Source: Ligilactobacillus ceti DSM 22408
GTDB taxonomy: Bacteria; Bacillota; Bacilli; Lactobacillales; Lactobacillaceae
Reading direction: 5' to 3'
Assembly (NCBI RefSeq): GCF_000423245.1
Contig: NZ_AUHP01000014.1
Location: forward strand, 1 to 62,668
Length of the DNA stretch: 62,668 nucleotides
Positions 52,550-61,395 of this stretch are shown piece by piece (within the stretch, counting starts at the first letter, position 1; each line of letters starts with the position of its first letter). A program made the position numbers and the translations under genes. Under the pieces are notes generated by a model. That model did no database searches. It was given only the letters and a program-made list of their open reading frames with translations, and was not told where the DNA came from.

Positions 52550-52761
52550 AAAAAAAGCTACCATCCATCTAATTCAAAAGACAAATGGTAGCTTTTAGAC
52601 AGTAGCTAACAAAAAGTTAACTATGACAAGAATATTCACATTATTCTTTATCAAACACGTCACATTCCGGTGACATTGTGTTCTGCTTCGAAATGCAGAT
52701 CACTAGTTGCTAACAGCAAAATGATATTTCTATCACCTGATCTTCTCTCGACTCATCGCAT
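52550..52761 (-). ncRNA. Structured leader RNA before lemA (novel candidate)
   Basis: About 210 nt between a strong promoter and an intrinsic terminator, upstream of lemA. On the minus strand several hairpins appear. A three-way junction is closed by GATCA/TGATC (52742-52698) with inner stems TGATA/TATCA and TTGC/GCAA. CTGC/GCAG (52698-52683) follows. CAC-GTCAC/GTGAC-GTG spans 52680-52656, AAGAATA/TATTCTT is at 52648-52628, and TAG-TAAC/GTTA-CTA is at 52623-52603. The terminator comes next. I find no T-box, SAM, purine or TPP landmark. It may be a riboswitch, an attenuator or a small RNA. Confidence 0.6.
52553..52596 (-). terminator. Intrinsic terminator between the leader RNA and lemA
   Basis: 12 bp perfect stem AAAAGCTACCAT (52553-52564) with 52585-52596, 20-nt loop, seven T on the minus strand, placed upstream of lemA start. 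Confidence 0.85.
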
Positions 52762-52767
52762 AAGTTA

Positions 52768-52796
52768 ATATTAGTCCTTTTTATCTATCTTTTCAA
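52768..52796 (-). promoter_or_regulatory. Promoter of the lemA leader
   Basis: Minus strand: -35 TTGAAA (52796-52791), 17 bp spacer, -10 TAATAT (52773-52768). Predicted start near 52761. Confidence 0.75.
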
Positions 52797-52805
52797 GCTT
52801 TTTAC

Positions 52806-53600
52806 TTAACCTTTAAAATCTGTTAATAATTTAGCTTGGAAGACTTGAAAAAGATGTTCATCTCCTAAAATATCAAAATAAATTTCTTTGAAAGCACCTA
52901 AAAATTCCGTACGTTTTAAACACTCAGCAAAAATTTGCGCAACTTGTTGTGGATCATTTTCAAAAGAACCACAACCAAAAGCACCTAAAATTAAATAATC
53001 ACAACGCTGTTCTTTAAACATCCGTAATGTCGCCAAAATCTTCGCAGTTAAACTCTCTTTGATTTTTGCATAATCTAGCGGGAGATGCTGCTGTTTCATA
53101 CGCCGTAAGTTAGGGGCGGCAATCGTGATAATATCAACATATTTAAAATACGGTAAAATCTGATCTTCTTTTTCATCACGTAACACTTTAATATTTTGCG
53201 CATAAATTAATGCATCACTATATAAAAAATCATGATTATGAGTAAAATTTTGCAAATAATATGTTTGCCGATGTTTCAATAATTCTGGATACAAAAAGGT
53301 ATTCCGACACAAAGCTTGTTCTTGAGCATTAATCCCTAACAAGAATCCTCCACCGGGTTCTACTGGATTCGCAAAATTCATCACACCGATTTTAGCCTCT
53401 TGAGGTAAATGTTGGATCCGGTATAAAACATTTTCATCTTTCACAAAAATTTTAATCGGTTTCAAACTTAAAGGTGCTGTTTCAGCAATTCCTTGCGGTA
53501 CAACAAACGAATGTTGATCTAATTGACTCATTTCAACTTGATAAATGTTCACAATATTATGTGCTAATTTTTTACGTTGATTAAGGGCATCATTATTCAT
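52806..53600 (-). CDS. TIGR02452-type (bacterial PARG-like) protein
   Basis: Start set at ATG 53600 (264 aa) after AAAGGTG. The motif GGG(83-85)-seven residues-QE(93-94) with a following NTFLYPEL fits the microbial poly(ADP-ribose) glycohydrolase signature; the upstream NFANPVEPGGG is also typical. The catalytic pair would be the QE Glu (Glu94) and its Gln. A downstream GAFGCGSFENDP resembles the macrodomain loop. It likely removes ADP-ribose from proteins or nucleic acids. It overlaps the reductase-like gene by 8 bp, so both are made together. Confidence 0.85.
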   Translation of the reverse strand: MNNDALNQRKKLAHNIVNIYQVEMSQLDQHSFVVPQGIAETAPLSLKPIKIFVKDENVLYRIQHLPQEAKIGVMNFANPVEPGGGFLLGINAQEQALCRNTFLYPELLKHRQTYYLQNFTHNHDFLYSDALIYAQNIKVLRDEKEDQILPYFKYVDIITIAAPNLRRMKQQHLPLDYAKIKESLTAKILATLRMFKEQRCDYLILGAFGCGSFENDPQQVAQIFAECLKRTEFLGAFKEIYFDILGDEHLFQVFQAKLLTDFKG

Positions 53601-54138
53601 TTGTAACACCTTTACCCCAACGTGAATAAGTAATTTCATCATTTTGTGTAATTTCTAACAACTCCACAGTTGGCGGCTGATAGCGAGCGTCAAATAAGAC
53701 AATTCCTTGTTTAAGCTCAATCGGAACTGTATAAAGATGAATTTCATCTACTAAATCACGACTAGTAAACTGATTAATCACGTGACTACCACCATACACC
53801 CAAATATTTTCTCCGGGTTGTTGTTGTAATCGTTCCACTAATTCAGCTACATCACAATCTTCAAAGAACAAATTCTTCACCTTAATAGCTAAATCTTGTT
53901 GATGAGTTAAGACATATATTTTTTTACCTTTTTTTGCTAATTCTGTTAATTCATACGCTTCTTTTAAATATGTATTTTTCCCCACAATAATCGTATCAAA
54001 ATCAGCTGGCGTCGTAATTTTTTTAATGTAAGTGAGATCTTTTTTATAGTTTTTCATTAATGGCATTGTATCTCCTTGTTCATCTGCCATATATCCGTCA
54101 AAACTAACTAAAACGGACACGATTACTTTCCTTACCAT
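53593..54138 (-). CDS. RibD C-terminal/dihydrofolate reductase-like protein
   Basis: Start ATG 54138 (181 aa). The fold pattern matches the YyaP/YwjB-type DHFR superfamily: VSFDGYMADEQG near residue 10-20, the IVGKNTYLK strand, and the NADPH-binding IWVYGGSHVINQF near 118-130. Substrate is unknown; true folate or riboflavin roles are not implied. The overlap with the PARG-like gene suggests a joint function, perhaps in NAD(P)/ADP-ribose handling. Confidence 0.82.
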   Translation of the reverse strand: MVRKVIVSVLVSFDGYMADEQGDTMPLMKNYKKDLTYIKKITTPADFDTIIVGKNTYLKEAYELTELAKKGKKIYVLTHQQDLAIKVKNLFFEDCDVAELVERLQQQPGENIWVYGGSHVINQFTSRDLVDEIHLYTVPIELKQGIVLFDARYQPPTVELLEITQNDEITYSRWGKGVTNE

Positions 54139-54220
54139 ACTTACCAACCCTATCTTTTTCTTATTAATTCAATTATATACTAACACAGCTGGCTTTCAAT
54201 TTTTTAAATCCAAATAAAAA

Positions 54221-54249
54221 ACTCCCAGCATTTTCACAATGCTGAGAGT
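54221..54249 (-). terminator. Terminator of the purine permease gene
   Basis: 12 bp stem with one mismatch (54221-54232, 54238-54249), 5-nt loop, T run on the minus strand. Confidence 0.82.
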
Positions 54250-54262
54250 CCCAATTTATCAT

Positions 54263-55576
54263 TTATTTTGGTGCATTTAAAATCCACAAGAAGCCAACAA
54301 AGACGAAGAATAAAACATACATCAATGGAGATACTTCTTTACCACGTTTAGCAGCAATCATTGTGATTGGGTACATGATAATACCTAATGCTAAACCATC
54401 AGAAATACTATATGTTAACGGCATACCAATCAAAATTAAGAATGATGGAATCGCGATTTCTAATTTACCCCATTCGATTTTAGCCATGTTTTGCGCCATT
54501 AAAACACCAACAATAATTAAAGCAGAAGCTGTAACTTGAGGAGTAACTACACTTAATAATGGTGAGAAGAACAAACCTAAAATGAACAAGACACCTGTTG
54601 TTACGGCTGTAAACCCAGAACGTCCACCAACAGCAATCCCGGCAGATGATTCAACGTAAGCACCTACTGGAGATGTACCTAATAACGCACCTACAACCAT
54701 GGCTGAAGAATCTGAAAGTAAAGCTTGGCCAACACGTGGCATTTTATTATCTTTCATGAAACCAGCTTGTTGTGCTAAACCGATTAATGTACCAGCTGTA
54801 TCAAAGAATGTAACTAATAAGAAAGTTAAAACAACAACAACTAATTGAACACTGTTAATATCTGTCACGTGTGTAAAAGCTTGGAACAATGTTGGTTTCA
54901 AACTTGGCACGCTAGACACAAAATGAGTTGGTGCATCAATCATACCTGTCGCAACACCAAATACAGCAGAAATTAACATCGCAATAAAGATAGCCCCAGG
55001 AACGTTTAATAACATTAAAACACCTGTTGCAACTAAACCAATCACGGCAATCCATGTTGTTCCTTGGAAATGACCTAAACTAACAAATGTTTCTTTGTTA
55101 GGAACAATAATTCCACCACCACGTAATCCGATAAAAGCGATAAACAAACCAATTCCGGCACTGATCGCATATTTTAAATCAACTGGAATTGCATCGATAA
55201 TCATTTCACGTAATTTGAAAATTGTTAATAATAAGAAAATAATACCTGCTAAGAAAACACCGGCTAAAGCTGTTTGCCAAGAAACACCCATTCCAATACA
55301 TACAGAGTATGCGAAGAAAGCATTAATCCCTAAAGCTGGCGCTGTGGCGATTGGATATTTGGCAAATACCCCCATCATAATACAACCAAACGCACTTGCT
55401 AAACCTGTCGCTGTAAAGACAGCACCTTTATCCATACCAGCATCACCTAAAATAGCTGGGTTAACGAATAAGATATAAGCCATCGAAATGAAAGTTGTAA
55501 AACCAGCTAACATTTCTCGTTTGATTGTTGATCCTAGTTCCTCGATACCGAAGTATGCATTAATTTTATTTTTCAC
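54263..55576 (-). CDS. NCS2-family purine permease (AzgA/PbuG type)
   Basis: Start set at GTG 55576 (437 aa) after AAAAGGGG; the ATG 54 bases earlier begins a frame through the ribosome site. About thirteen membrane segments. The segments AGFTTFISMAYILFVNP and APALGINAFFAY mark the AzgA/PbuG branch that carries adenine, guanine and hypoxanthine with protons. The 5' leader is short and has no purine riboswitch, in contrast to xpt. Monocistronic. Confidence 0.9.
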   Translation of the reverse strand: MKNKINAYFGIEELGSTIKREMLAGFTTFISMAYILFVNPAILGDAGMDKGAVFTATGLASAFGCIMMGVFAKYPIATAPALGINAFFAYSVCIGMGVSWQTALAGVFLAGIIFLLLTIFKLREMIIDAIPVDLKYAISAGIGLFIAFIGLRGGGIIVPNKETFVSLGHFQGTTWIAVIGLVATGVLMLLNVPGAIFIAMLISAVFGVATGMIDAPTHFVSSVPSLKPTLFQAFTHVTDINSVQLVVVVLTFLLVTFFDTAGTLIGLAQQAGFMKDNKMPRVGQALLSDSSAMVVGALLGTSPVGAYVESSAGIAVGGRSGFTAVTTGVLFILGLFFSPLLSVVTPQVTASALIIVGVLMAQNMAKIEWGKLEIAIPSFLILIGMPLTYSISDGLALGIIMYPITMIAAKRGKEVSPLMYVLFFVFVGFLWILNAPK

Positions 55577-55632
55577 AATTAATCCCCTTTTTCCGAACAT
55601 TATTATGTTTATTGAGAAAACATTACTCAACT

Positions 55633-55661
55633 AATATACATTATTTTCTGTTTTTTGTAAA
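55633..55661 (-). promoter_or_regulatory. Promoter of the purine permease gene
   Basis: Minus strand: -35 TTTACA (55661-55656), 17 bp spacer, -10 TATATT (55638-55633). A TTGAG-9-CTCAA hairpin lies near the start of the leader. Confidence 0.68.
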
Positions 55662-55734
55662 ATATTTTTTAAAATTTTATTTATTGTTCGTGTTTTACTC
55701 TAAAAATCACTTTCGTTAACCTAATCGCCCATTT

Positions 55735-55762
55735 TTGCGCATTACTTAATTTAGTCTATAAT
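55735..55762 (+). promoter_or_regulatory. Promoter of the nuclease-helicase gene
   Basis: Plus strand: -35 TTGCGC (55735-55740), 16 bp spacer, perfect -10 TATAAT (55757-55762); AAAGGAGG precedes ATG 55805. Confidence 0.68.
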
Positions 55763-55804
55763 AGTTGATAACTTAATTACTTTTGACGAAAGGAGGTCCC
55801 AAGC

Positions 55805-58174
55805 ATGCTTGAAAAAACTATTGGTATTCGTGAATTAGTTGAATTACTCTTACGTTCAGGCGATTTATCATCTAGCACAAATAGCCAAACATCCGCTTTA
55901 GAAGGTGCTAATATCCACCGAGAAATTCAAGCTGACTGGCCGGCGGAAATTCAAGCTGAAGCTAGCGTAAAATACCCCATCGAAATCGCTGGCGAACAAA
56001 TCACTTTACAAGGACGTGTTGATGGTTGGATTGAAAATGAAGAAATTTTAGAAATCAAAACTTCTTCACCTAAGTTCCAAGATTTACCTGCCAGTAAATT
56101 ACAATTATATTGGGGACAAATTAAAGTTTATGCATATATTTTAATGACCCAAAATAATTTAGATGAACTGAAATGTTCATTAATCTACTATCAAACAACA
56201 ACTGAAGAAATTACTACTAAAAGCGAAATCTTTAATTATGCTGAAATTAGTTCTTTCTTTAATGAATTAATCCAAAAATATACTGATTTAATTCTTTTCA
56301 CACAAACGCTCCAACAAAATCGGAATCAATCGTTACAAACACTCGAATTTCCATTTCCACAATACCGAAAAAATCAACGGGAACTGGCCGCCGCAGTTTA
56401 TAAAACAATTGCTTTACGTAAGACACTCTTTACCGAAGCTCCAACTGGAACAGGTAAGACGATTTCTTCTTTATTCCCCGCCTTAAAAGCAATGGGTGAA
56501 TCCAAAATTAATCGTATCTTTTATCTAACAGCTAAACAAAGTACCCGGCATGTGGCTGAAGAAACATTAGAATTATTAATGCAACAACATATTCAGCTCC
56601 ACAGTATCACTTTAACGGCTAAAGATCAGATTACCTTCCCAGAAGAAGTCGGTTTGCCTGATGACAAAAACCCTTTTTTCATTGGTTATTATGATCGTAT
56701 TGAGGGTGCGATTTTCGATATTTTAGAAAATGAAACAATCATCACTAAAGAAACAATCACCACCTACGCCCGCAAACATAATGTAGACCCATTTGAATTT
56801 TCTTTAGATACAAGTTTATTTTGTGACGTTATTATTTGTGACTATAATTATCTTTTTGATCCTTTAGTTTATTTACAACGCTTCTTTAATTTCCGCAATT
56901 TACAAAATTGCCTTTTAATTGATGAAGCACATAATTTAATCGCTCGTTCCAAGAGTATGTACACTAAAGAAGTCTCGGCCGCAGCTGTCGCTGATTTATT
57001 AAATAAAGTTCAAACTAATAATTTACCCAAAGCTTTAGCTAAACGTTTAACACAACTCTTAAATGCTTTTGATGTTTTAAAAACTGTCTTAATTGAAAAT
57101 CAACAAACTCAATTAATTTTAGATGAACGTTTAAAAGATTTAGAATTACGTATGCAACAGTTTATCACCTATACTTCACGGTGGTTAAAAGAAGTTCCTG
57201 ATAGCAGTCTGAAAGAAGCTGTTTTAGAAGTATTTTTAGCTTGTCATGCATTCTTAAAAATTGCTGATTTCTTCGATGATACATTCCGTATTTCATTACA
57301 ATTATCTGACCAAACAAACGATTTAATTGTGAAAGTCTTTTCGTTAAATCCAAGTCGCCTTTTACAAGAAGATTTAGCTTTAGCTGGTAGTAAGGTGCTC
57401 TTTTCAGCAACCTTCTCACCAATTAATTATTATCAAAAAATGTTAGGCAACAATCCACAAAGCTTGGCTTATCAGCTACCTTCACCTTTTGATCCTAAAA
57501 ATCTAAAATTAATTATCCCGAATTATTTGCCAACAACTTACTCACAACGAAAAAATAGTTTACCGCAAGTTGTCCAGACCTTATCCACAATGATTACGAG
57601 TCATCTCGGGAACTATTTAGTATTTTTACCATCTTATACCTATTTAGAACAATTGAGCACCGCTTTCCAAGAAAGTTATCCCCATGTGCGTATCTTAAAA
57701 CAAACTCCTGAGATGACGATGGAAGAACGCGCCGACTTTTTAGCTGAATTTACCCCAGATCCGCAAGAACCGCTTTTAGTTTTTGCTATTTTAGGAGGTA
57801 TTTTTTCTGAAGGTATTGATTTAAAAGGTTCACGTTTAAGTGGAGTCGCAATTATTACAGTCGGACTCCCGGTGCAAACAGCCGAACGTCAAGAACTGCA
57901 ATCTTATTTCAATGATCAAGCCGATCCCGGTTTTCAATATGCCTATCAACTTCCCGGCTTAAATAACGTTTTACAAGCTGCTGGTCGTGTTATTCGTACA
58001 AATGAAGATGTTGGTGTTGTCTTACTAATTGATACTCGTTTTACAACTTTCAATTATCGCCAATTCTTCCCAGCACATTGGCAACAATTAGAAATCGTTT
58101 TTACACCTCAACAACTCCAAAATAGCCTCGCTACTTTTTGGCAAAAACAAACCACAAAAAAGCGTAACAAGTAA
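55805..58174 (+). CDS. PD-(D/E)XK nuclease-DEAH helicase of the XPD/DinG superfamily without Fe-S cysteines
   Basis: A 789-residue protein. Residues about 40-130 hold a PD-(D/E)XK-like nuclease core (GRVDGW with Asp73; EIK with Glu83 and Lys85). Residues 185-780 hold a superfamily 2 helicase: Walker A EAPTGTGKT (211-219), DEAH box (373-376), SATFSP, and QAAGRVIR near the C-terminus. In relatives four cysteines between Walker A and DEAH bind an Fe-S cluster, near GYYDR and in CPFE. Here GYYDRIEGA (294-302) and DPFE (328-331) are kept but all those cysteines are absent. Its last codons overlap the terminator. DNA repair role inferred. Confidence 0.85.
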   Translation: MLEKTIGIRELVELLLRSGDLSSSTNSQTSALEGANIHREIQADWPAEIQAEASVKYPIEIAGEQITLQGRVDGWIENEEILEIKTSSPKFQDLPASKLQLYWGQIKVYAYILMTQNNLDELKCSLIYYQTTTEEITTKSEIFNYAEISSFFNELIQKYTDLILFTQTLQQNRNQSLQTLEFPFPQYRKNQRELAAAVYKTIALRKTLFTEAPTGTGKTISSLFPALKAMGESKINRIFYLTAKQSTRHVAEETLELLMQQHIQLHSITLTAKDQITFPEEVGLPDDKNPFFIGYYDRIEGAIFDILENETIITKETITTYARKHNVDPFEFSLDTSLFCDVIICDYNYLFDPLVYLQRFFNFRNLQNCLLIDEAHNLIARSKSMYTKEVSAAAVADLLNKVQTNNLPKALAKRLTQLLNAFDVLKTVLIENQQTQLILDERLKDLELRMQQFITYTSRWLKEVPDSSLKEAVLEVFLACHAFLKIADFFDDTFRISLQLSDQTNDLIVKVFSLNPSRLLQEDLALAGSKVLFSATFSPINYYQKMLGNNPQSLAYQLPSPFDPKNLKLIIPNYLPTTYSQRKNSLPQVVQTLSTMITSHLGNYLVFLPSYTYLEQLSTAFQESYPHVRILKQTPEMTMEERADFLAEFTPDPQEPLLVFAILGGIFSEGIDLKGSRLSGVAIITVGLPVQTAERQELQSYFNDQADPGFQYAYQLPGLNNVLQAAGRVIRTNEDVGVVLLIDTRFTTFNYRQFFPAHWQQLEIVFTPQQLQNSLATFWQKQTTKKRNK

Positions 58175-58195
58175 TTAAACTTGTTACGCTTTTTT
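58156..58195. terminator. Bidirectional terminator overlapping the helicase stop codon
   Basis: 17 bp perfect stem (58156-58172 with 58179-58195), 6-nt loop; the stop TAA (58172-58174) sits at the edge of the loop. Serves helicase and rpmE2. Confidence 0.92.
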
Positions 58196-58222
58196 GAATA
58201 AGTACTTAAGCTGCACTTAAAA

Positions 58223-58471
58223 TTATTTTGTAAAACCGTATTTCTTGTTGAAACGATCCACACGACCATCTGCTTGTGTAAACTTTTGTTTACCTGTGTA
58301 GAATGGGTGTGAGTCACAAGAAATTTCAACACGGATTAATGGGTATGTGTTACCATCTTCCCATTCAATTGTTTCTGCTGAATGTTTTGTTGAAGCTGAC
58401 AAGAATTTGTATCCTGTAGCTGAATCTAAGAAGACTACTTTGTGGTAATCTGGGTGAATTCCGTTTCTCAT
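58223..58471 (-). CDS. rpmE2: Ribosomal protein L31 type B
   Basis: An 82-residue L31 with [14 protein letters not shown] start and [11 protein letters not shown]. It lacks the CxxC zinc ribbon of type A L31, so it is the zinc-independent form. ATG 58471 follows AAAGGAGC. Monocistronic with its own promoter between rho and the terminator. I see no clear Zur box upstream. Confidence 0.96.
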   Translation of the reverse strand: MRNGIHPDYHKVVFLDSATGYKFLSASTKHSAETIEWEDGNTYPLIRVEISCDSHPFYTGKQKFTQADGRVDRFNKKYGFTK

Positions 58472-58541
58472 TATTAATTTCGCTCCTTTGCCCTAATTCA
58501 TTTGCTGAAATAGAGTTATTCTTTGTAATATAACAATCATC

Positions 58542-58570
58542 ATAATAGCATGAATTTTATTTTGGTGCAA
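58542..58570 (-). promoter_or_regulatory. Promoter of rpmE2
   Basis: Minus strand: -35 TTGCAC (58570-58565), 17 bp spacer, extended -10 TGC-TATTAT (58550-58542). Confidence 0.75.
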
Positions 58571-58595
58571 TCATCTTTTAGTTTTTAAAAACAAA

Positions 58596-59861
58596 TTATT
58601 TGATTTTTTTAATTTCTCGGCAAAATTCCGAATTATTTTTAGTTTTACTTAACATTTGCAAGATTTGTTCAGTATCACGAACCATCACACCAGACATTTT
58701 CCGGCGTAAATTCCAAATGGCATCAAGTTCTGATTTACTTAATAACAAATCTTCTTTTCGTGTTCCGGAACGTTTGATATCAACGGCTGGGAAAATACGA
58801 TGTTCTGCTAATTCCCGACTTAATTGTAATTCTTGATTACCAGTTCCTTTAAACTCTTCATAAATAACATCATCCATGCGGCTTCCAGTATCAACTAATG
58901 CCGTTGCCAAAATTGTTAAACTTCCGCCTTCTTCAATATTACGCGCGGCACCGAAGAATTTTTTCGGATGATATAACGCTGCTGGATCTAAACCACCCGA
59001 CAAAGTCCGGCCACTTGGTGGTACGACTAAATTATACGCCCGTGCCAAACGAGTTAATGAATCAAGTAAAATCACAACATCTTGTTGATCTTCAACCAAA
59101 CGCATAGCACGTTCTAAAACTAATTCTGCAACGCGGGCATGATTTTCGGGTTTTTGATCAAAAGTAGAATATACAACTTCACCATCAATTGTCCGTTCTA
59201 AATCAGTAACTTCTTCTGGGCGTTCATCAATTAATAAGACAATCAAGTTCACATCAGGATTATTAGCTTTCAAACCTTTCGCAATCGCTTTTAATAAGCT
59301 GGTTTTACCCGCTTTAGGTGGTGCCACAATCAACCCCCTTTGACCGTATCCAATTGGCGCAAACAAATCAATCATACGTGTAGATAACTGTTCTTGAGTT
59401 GTTGATAGCACAATTTGTTTTTCAGGATATAAAGCCGTCAATGCCGGAAAATGAGGACGTCCTTTTGCTTCTTCAGGAGCTTTACCATTCACACTTTCCA
59501 CATACATCAAACCATAATAACGTTCATTAGCTTTTGGCGGACGTGCTTTTCCAGCAATCTTATCACCATTCCGCAAGCCAAAACGTCGAATTTGTGACGC
59601 GGAAATATAAATATCTTCTTGGGATGGACCATAATTAATCGGACGTAAAAAACCAAAACCATCTTGTTGCGACACGATATCTAAAATACCTGTCATATAA
59701 AAATAACCTTGTTGCTCTGCTTCAGCACGAATTACAGCTAAACAGAGTTCTTTTTTATTCATACGACTATAATTAGGAATCTTATATTCACGGGCATACG
59801 CATAAATTTCTTTCAGCGTTTTCCGTTCAAGTTTTCCTAATGTGAGTTCACTCGTTGGCAT
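58596..59861 (-). CDS. rho: Transcription termination factor Rho
   Basis: A 421-residue hexameric helicase. N-terminal helical domain (about 1-50), cold-shock RNA-binding domain with DGFGFLRP (about 68-75), and ATPase core with Walker [11 protein letters not shown] near 186-195 and [12 protein letters not shown]-loop and R-loop regions ([19 protein letters not shown], read in parts) are present. It ends untranslated transcripts. Twelve bp after murA, so both share a transcript; the murA-rho pairing is common in Firmicutes. ATG 59861 follows AGGAGG. Confidence 0.97.
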   Translation of the reverse strand: MPTSELTLGKLERKTLKEIYAYAREYKIPNYSRMNKKELCLAVIRAEAEQQGYFYMTGILDIVSQQDGFGFLRPINYGPSQEDIYISASQIRRFGLRNGDKIAGKARPPKANERYYGLMYVESVNGKAPEEAKGRPHFPALTALYPEKQIVLSTTQEQLSTRMIDLFAPIGYGQRGLIVAPPKAGKTSLLKAIAKGLKANNPDVNLIVLLIDERPEEVTDLERTIDGEVVYSTFDQKPENHARVAELVLERAMRLVEDQQDVVILLDSLTRLARAYNLVVPPSGRTLSGGLDPAALYHPKKFFGAARNIEEGGSLTILATALVDTGSRMDDVIYEEFKGTGNQELQLSRELAEHRIFPAVDIKRSGTRKEDLLLSKSELDAIWNLRRKMSGVMVRDTEQILQMLSKTKNNSEFCREIKKIK

Positions 59862-59873
59862 TAACGATTCCTC

Positions 59874-61136
59874 CTAGTCTTCGATTTCTAAAGTAACAGA
59901 AAGTCCAGCAAACTTTTCAATTAAACGTTCATATCCACGTAAAATATTATCAGCTTGTTCAATCACAGTCATTCCGTCAGCCATTAAAGCTAATCCCAAC
60001 AAGGAAACACCTGCTCGAATTTCACCAGCTTCGACAACTGCACCTGTTAAATCAGTAGTTGGTCCGGTAATTTTAATAATTCCATCTTGAGTTGTGATTT
60101 GCGCACCCATTTTTTGCATTTCTGGAATATGTTTAATCCGTTCTGGATATAAAGTATCAATAATCATTGAATTGCCTTGTGCTTGTAATAATAACGGTGT
60201 AATCGGCTGTTGTAAATCAGTCGCAAATCCCGGAAATGGTGATGTCGTTACAGTCACAGGTTTTAAATTGTGACTCTTAGGTACATAAATACTATCTTCA
60301 CGAATATCCAAATCCACACCGATTTCAATTAATTTAGCGATAAAAGGTTCTAAGTGTTCAGTAATAACATTTTTAACTAAGACACCTTCACCATTAGCTG
60401 CTGCTAAAGATAAATAAGTTCCAGCTTCAATCCGATCAGGAATAATTGTATGTGTATTATGTGATTTCAAAGTCGAGACACCTTCAATCCGAATAATACC
60501 AGTCCCAGCTCCCCGAATATGAGCTCCCATATTATTCAAGAAAGTCGCTAAATCAACAATTTCTGGTTCTTTTGCCGCATTTTCAATGATAGTGGTGCCT
60601 TTAGCACGAACAGCCGCTAACATCACATTAATTGTTGCTCCGACAGAAACCAAATCAAAGAAAATAGTTGCTCCCCGTAATCCATCGGGACCGGTTGTGA
60701 TATAAACCGCATTATCTTTTTCTTCAACATGTGCTCCTAATGCTTCAAACCCTTTAATGTGTTGATCAATCGGACGTGGACCAATATTATCTCCACCAGG
60801 AAAACCAACAACAGCTTCCCCAAACTTACCTAATAATGCACCCATAAAATAATATGATGCGCGTAAACTTTGAATGGCTCCACCTGGTAATGGTGTTTTA
60901 GCAATTTGTGTTGGATCAACTTCTAAGACTCCATTATCAAAATGTGAACTAACATTCATTTCTTCTAAAATTAACATTAAATTACGGACATCTAAAATAT
61001 CAGGTACACTATCAAATTTAACTTTTGTGTCCGCTAAAATTGCAGCCGGAATCAATGCGACGGTACTATTTTTTGCACCACCAATTGTTACTTCACCGCT
61101 TAATCTTTGTTTTCCTTTAACTAAAAGTTTTGTCAT
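59874..61136 (-). CDS. murA: UDP-N-acetylglucosamine 1-carboxyvinyltransferase with Cys-to-Asp active site
   Basis: A 420-residue MurA/MurZ-type enzyme with [13 protein letters not shown] near 19-31, [14 protein letters not shown] at 111-124, and TDLQQP. It transfers enolpyruvate to UDP-GlcNAc, the first committed step of peptidoglycan synthesis. The catalytic loop residue that is Cys115 in E. coli MurA is Asp116 here (codon GAT). Asp at this site keeps activity and prevents fosfomycin alkylation in other species. A second, Cys-type MurA may exist outside the window. Upstream of rho in the same operon. Confidence 0.93.
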   Translation of the reverse strand: MTKLLVKGKQRLSGEVTIGGAKNSTVALIPAAILADTKVKFDSVPDILDVRNLMLILEEMNVSSHFDNGVLEVDPTQIAKTPLPGGAIQSLRASYYFMGALLGKFGEAVVGFPGGDNIGPRPIDQHIKGFEALGAHVEEKDNAVYITTGPDGLRGATIFFDLVSVGATINVMLAAVRAKGTTIIENAAKEPEIVDLATFLNNMGAHIRGAGTGIIRIEGVSTLKSHNTHTIIPDRIEAGTYLSLAAANGEGVLVKNVITEHLEPFIAKLIEIGVDLDIREDSIYVPKSHNLKPVTVTTSPFPGFATDLQQPITPLLLQAQGNSMIIDTLYPERIKHIPEMQKMGAQITTQDGIIKITGPTTDLTGAVVEAGEIRAGVSLLGLALMADGMTVIEQADNILRGYERLIEKFAGLSVTLEIED

Positions 61137-61338
61137 CGCTTCTAATTCCTCACTTGTTTATATTTCAAATCTTTTTAGGAATATACTTATTCACAAAATT
61201 TTTTTGCTTCATTATATTCAACGTTTTTTGAGTAAATACGCCTTTCTCAATATTACAAGATACTCCGCTCAGTTGCAATTAAATTCCGCATAAGGAAGCC
61301 TAATTTCATCAACTTTTTAACATTCTTCAAAAGAAAAA

Positions 61339-61380
61339 AAAGATGTTGATGATAAATCAAAATCTATCATCAACATCTTT
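61339..61380 (-). terminator. Terminator of the LPXTG surface protein gene
   Basis: 16 bp perfect stem (61339-61354 with 61365-61380), 10-nt loop, A-rich 5' flank giving a T run on the minus strand. Confidence 0.9.
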
Positions 61381-61395
61381 CTTTTTGTGAGCTAA

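Noticed and set aside
52550-52761. T-box, 6S RNA or known riboswitch for the lemA leader
   Set aside because: No T-box sequence or specifier-type stem, no single long 6S-like hairpin, and no core motifs of classes I know; left as unassigned structured RNA.
58472-58595. Zur box upstream of rpmE2
   Set aside because: Zinc-free L31 is often Zur-controlled, but no TCGTAAT-type palindrome is visible here.
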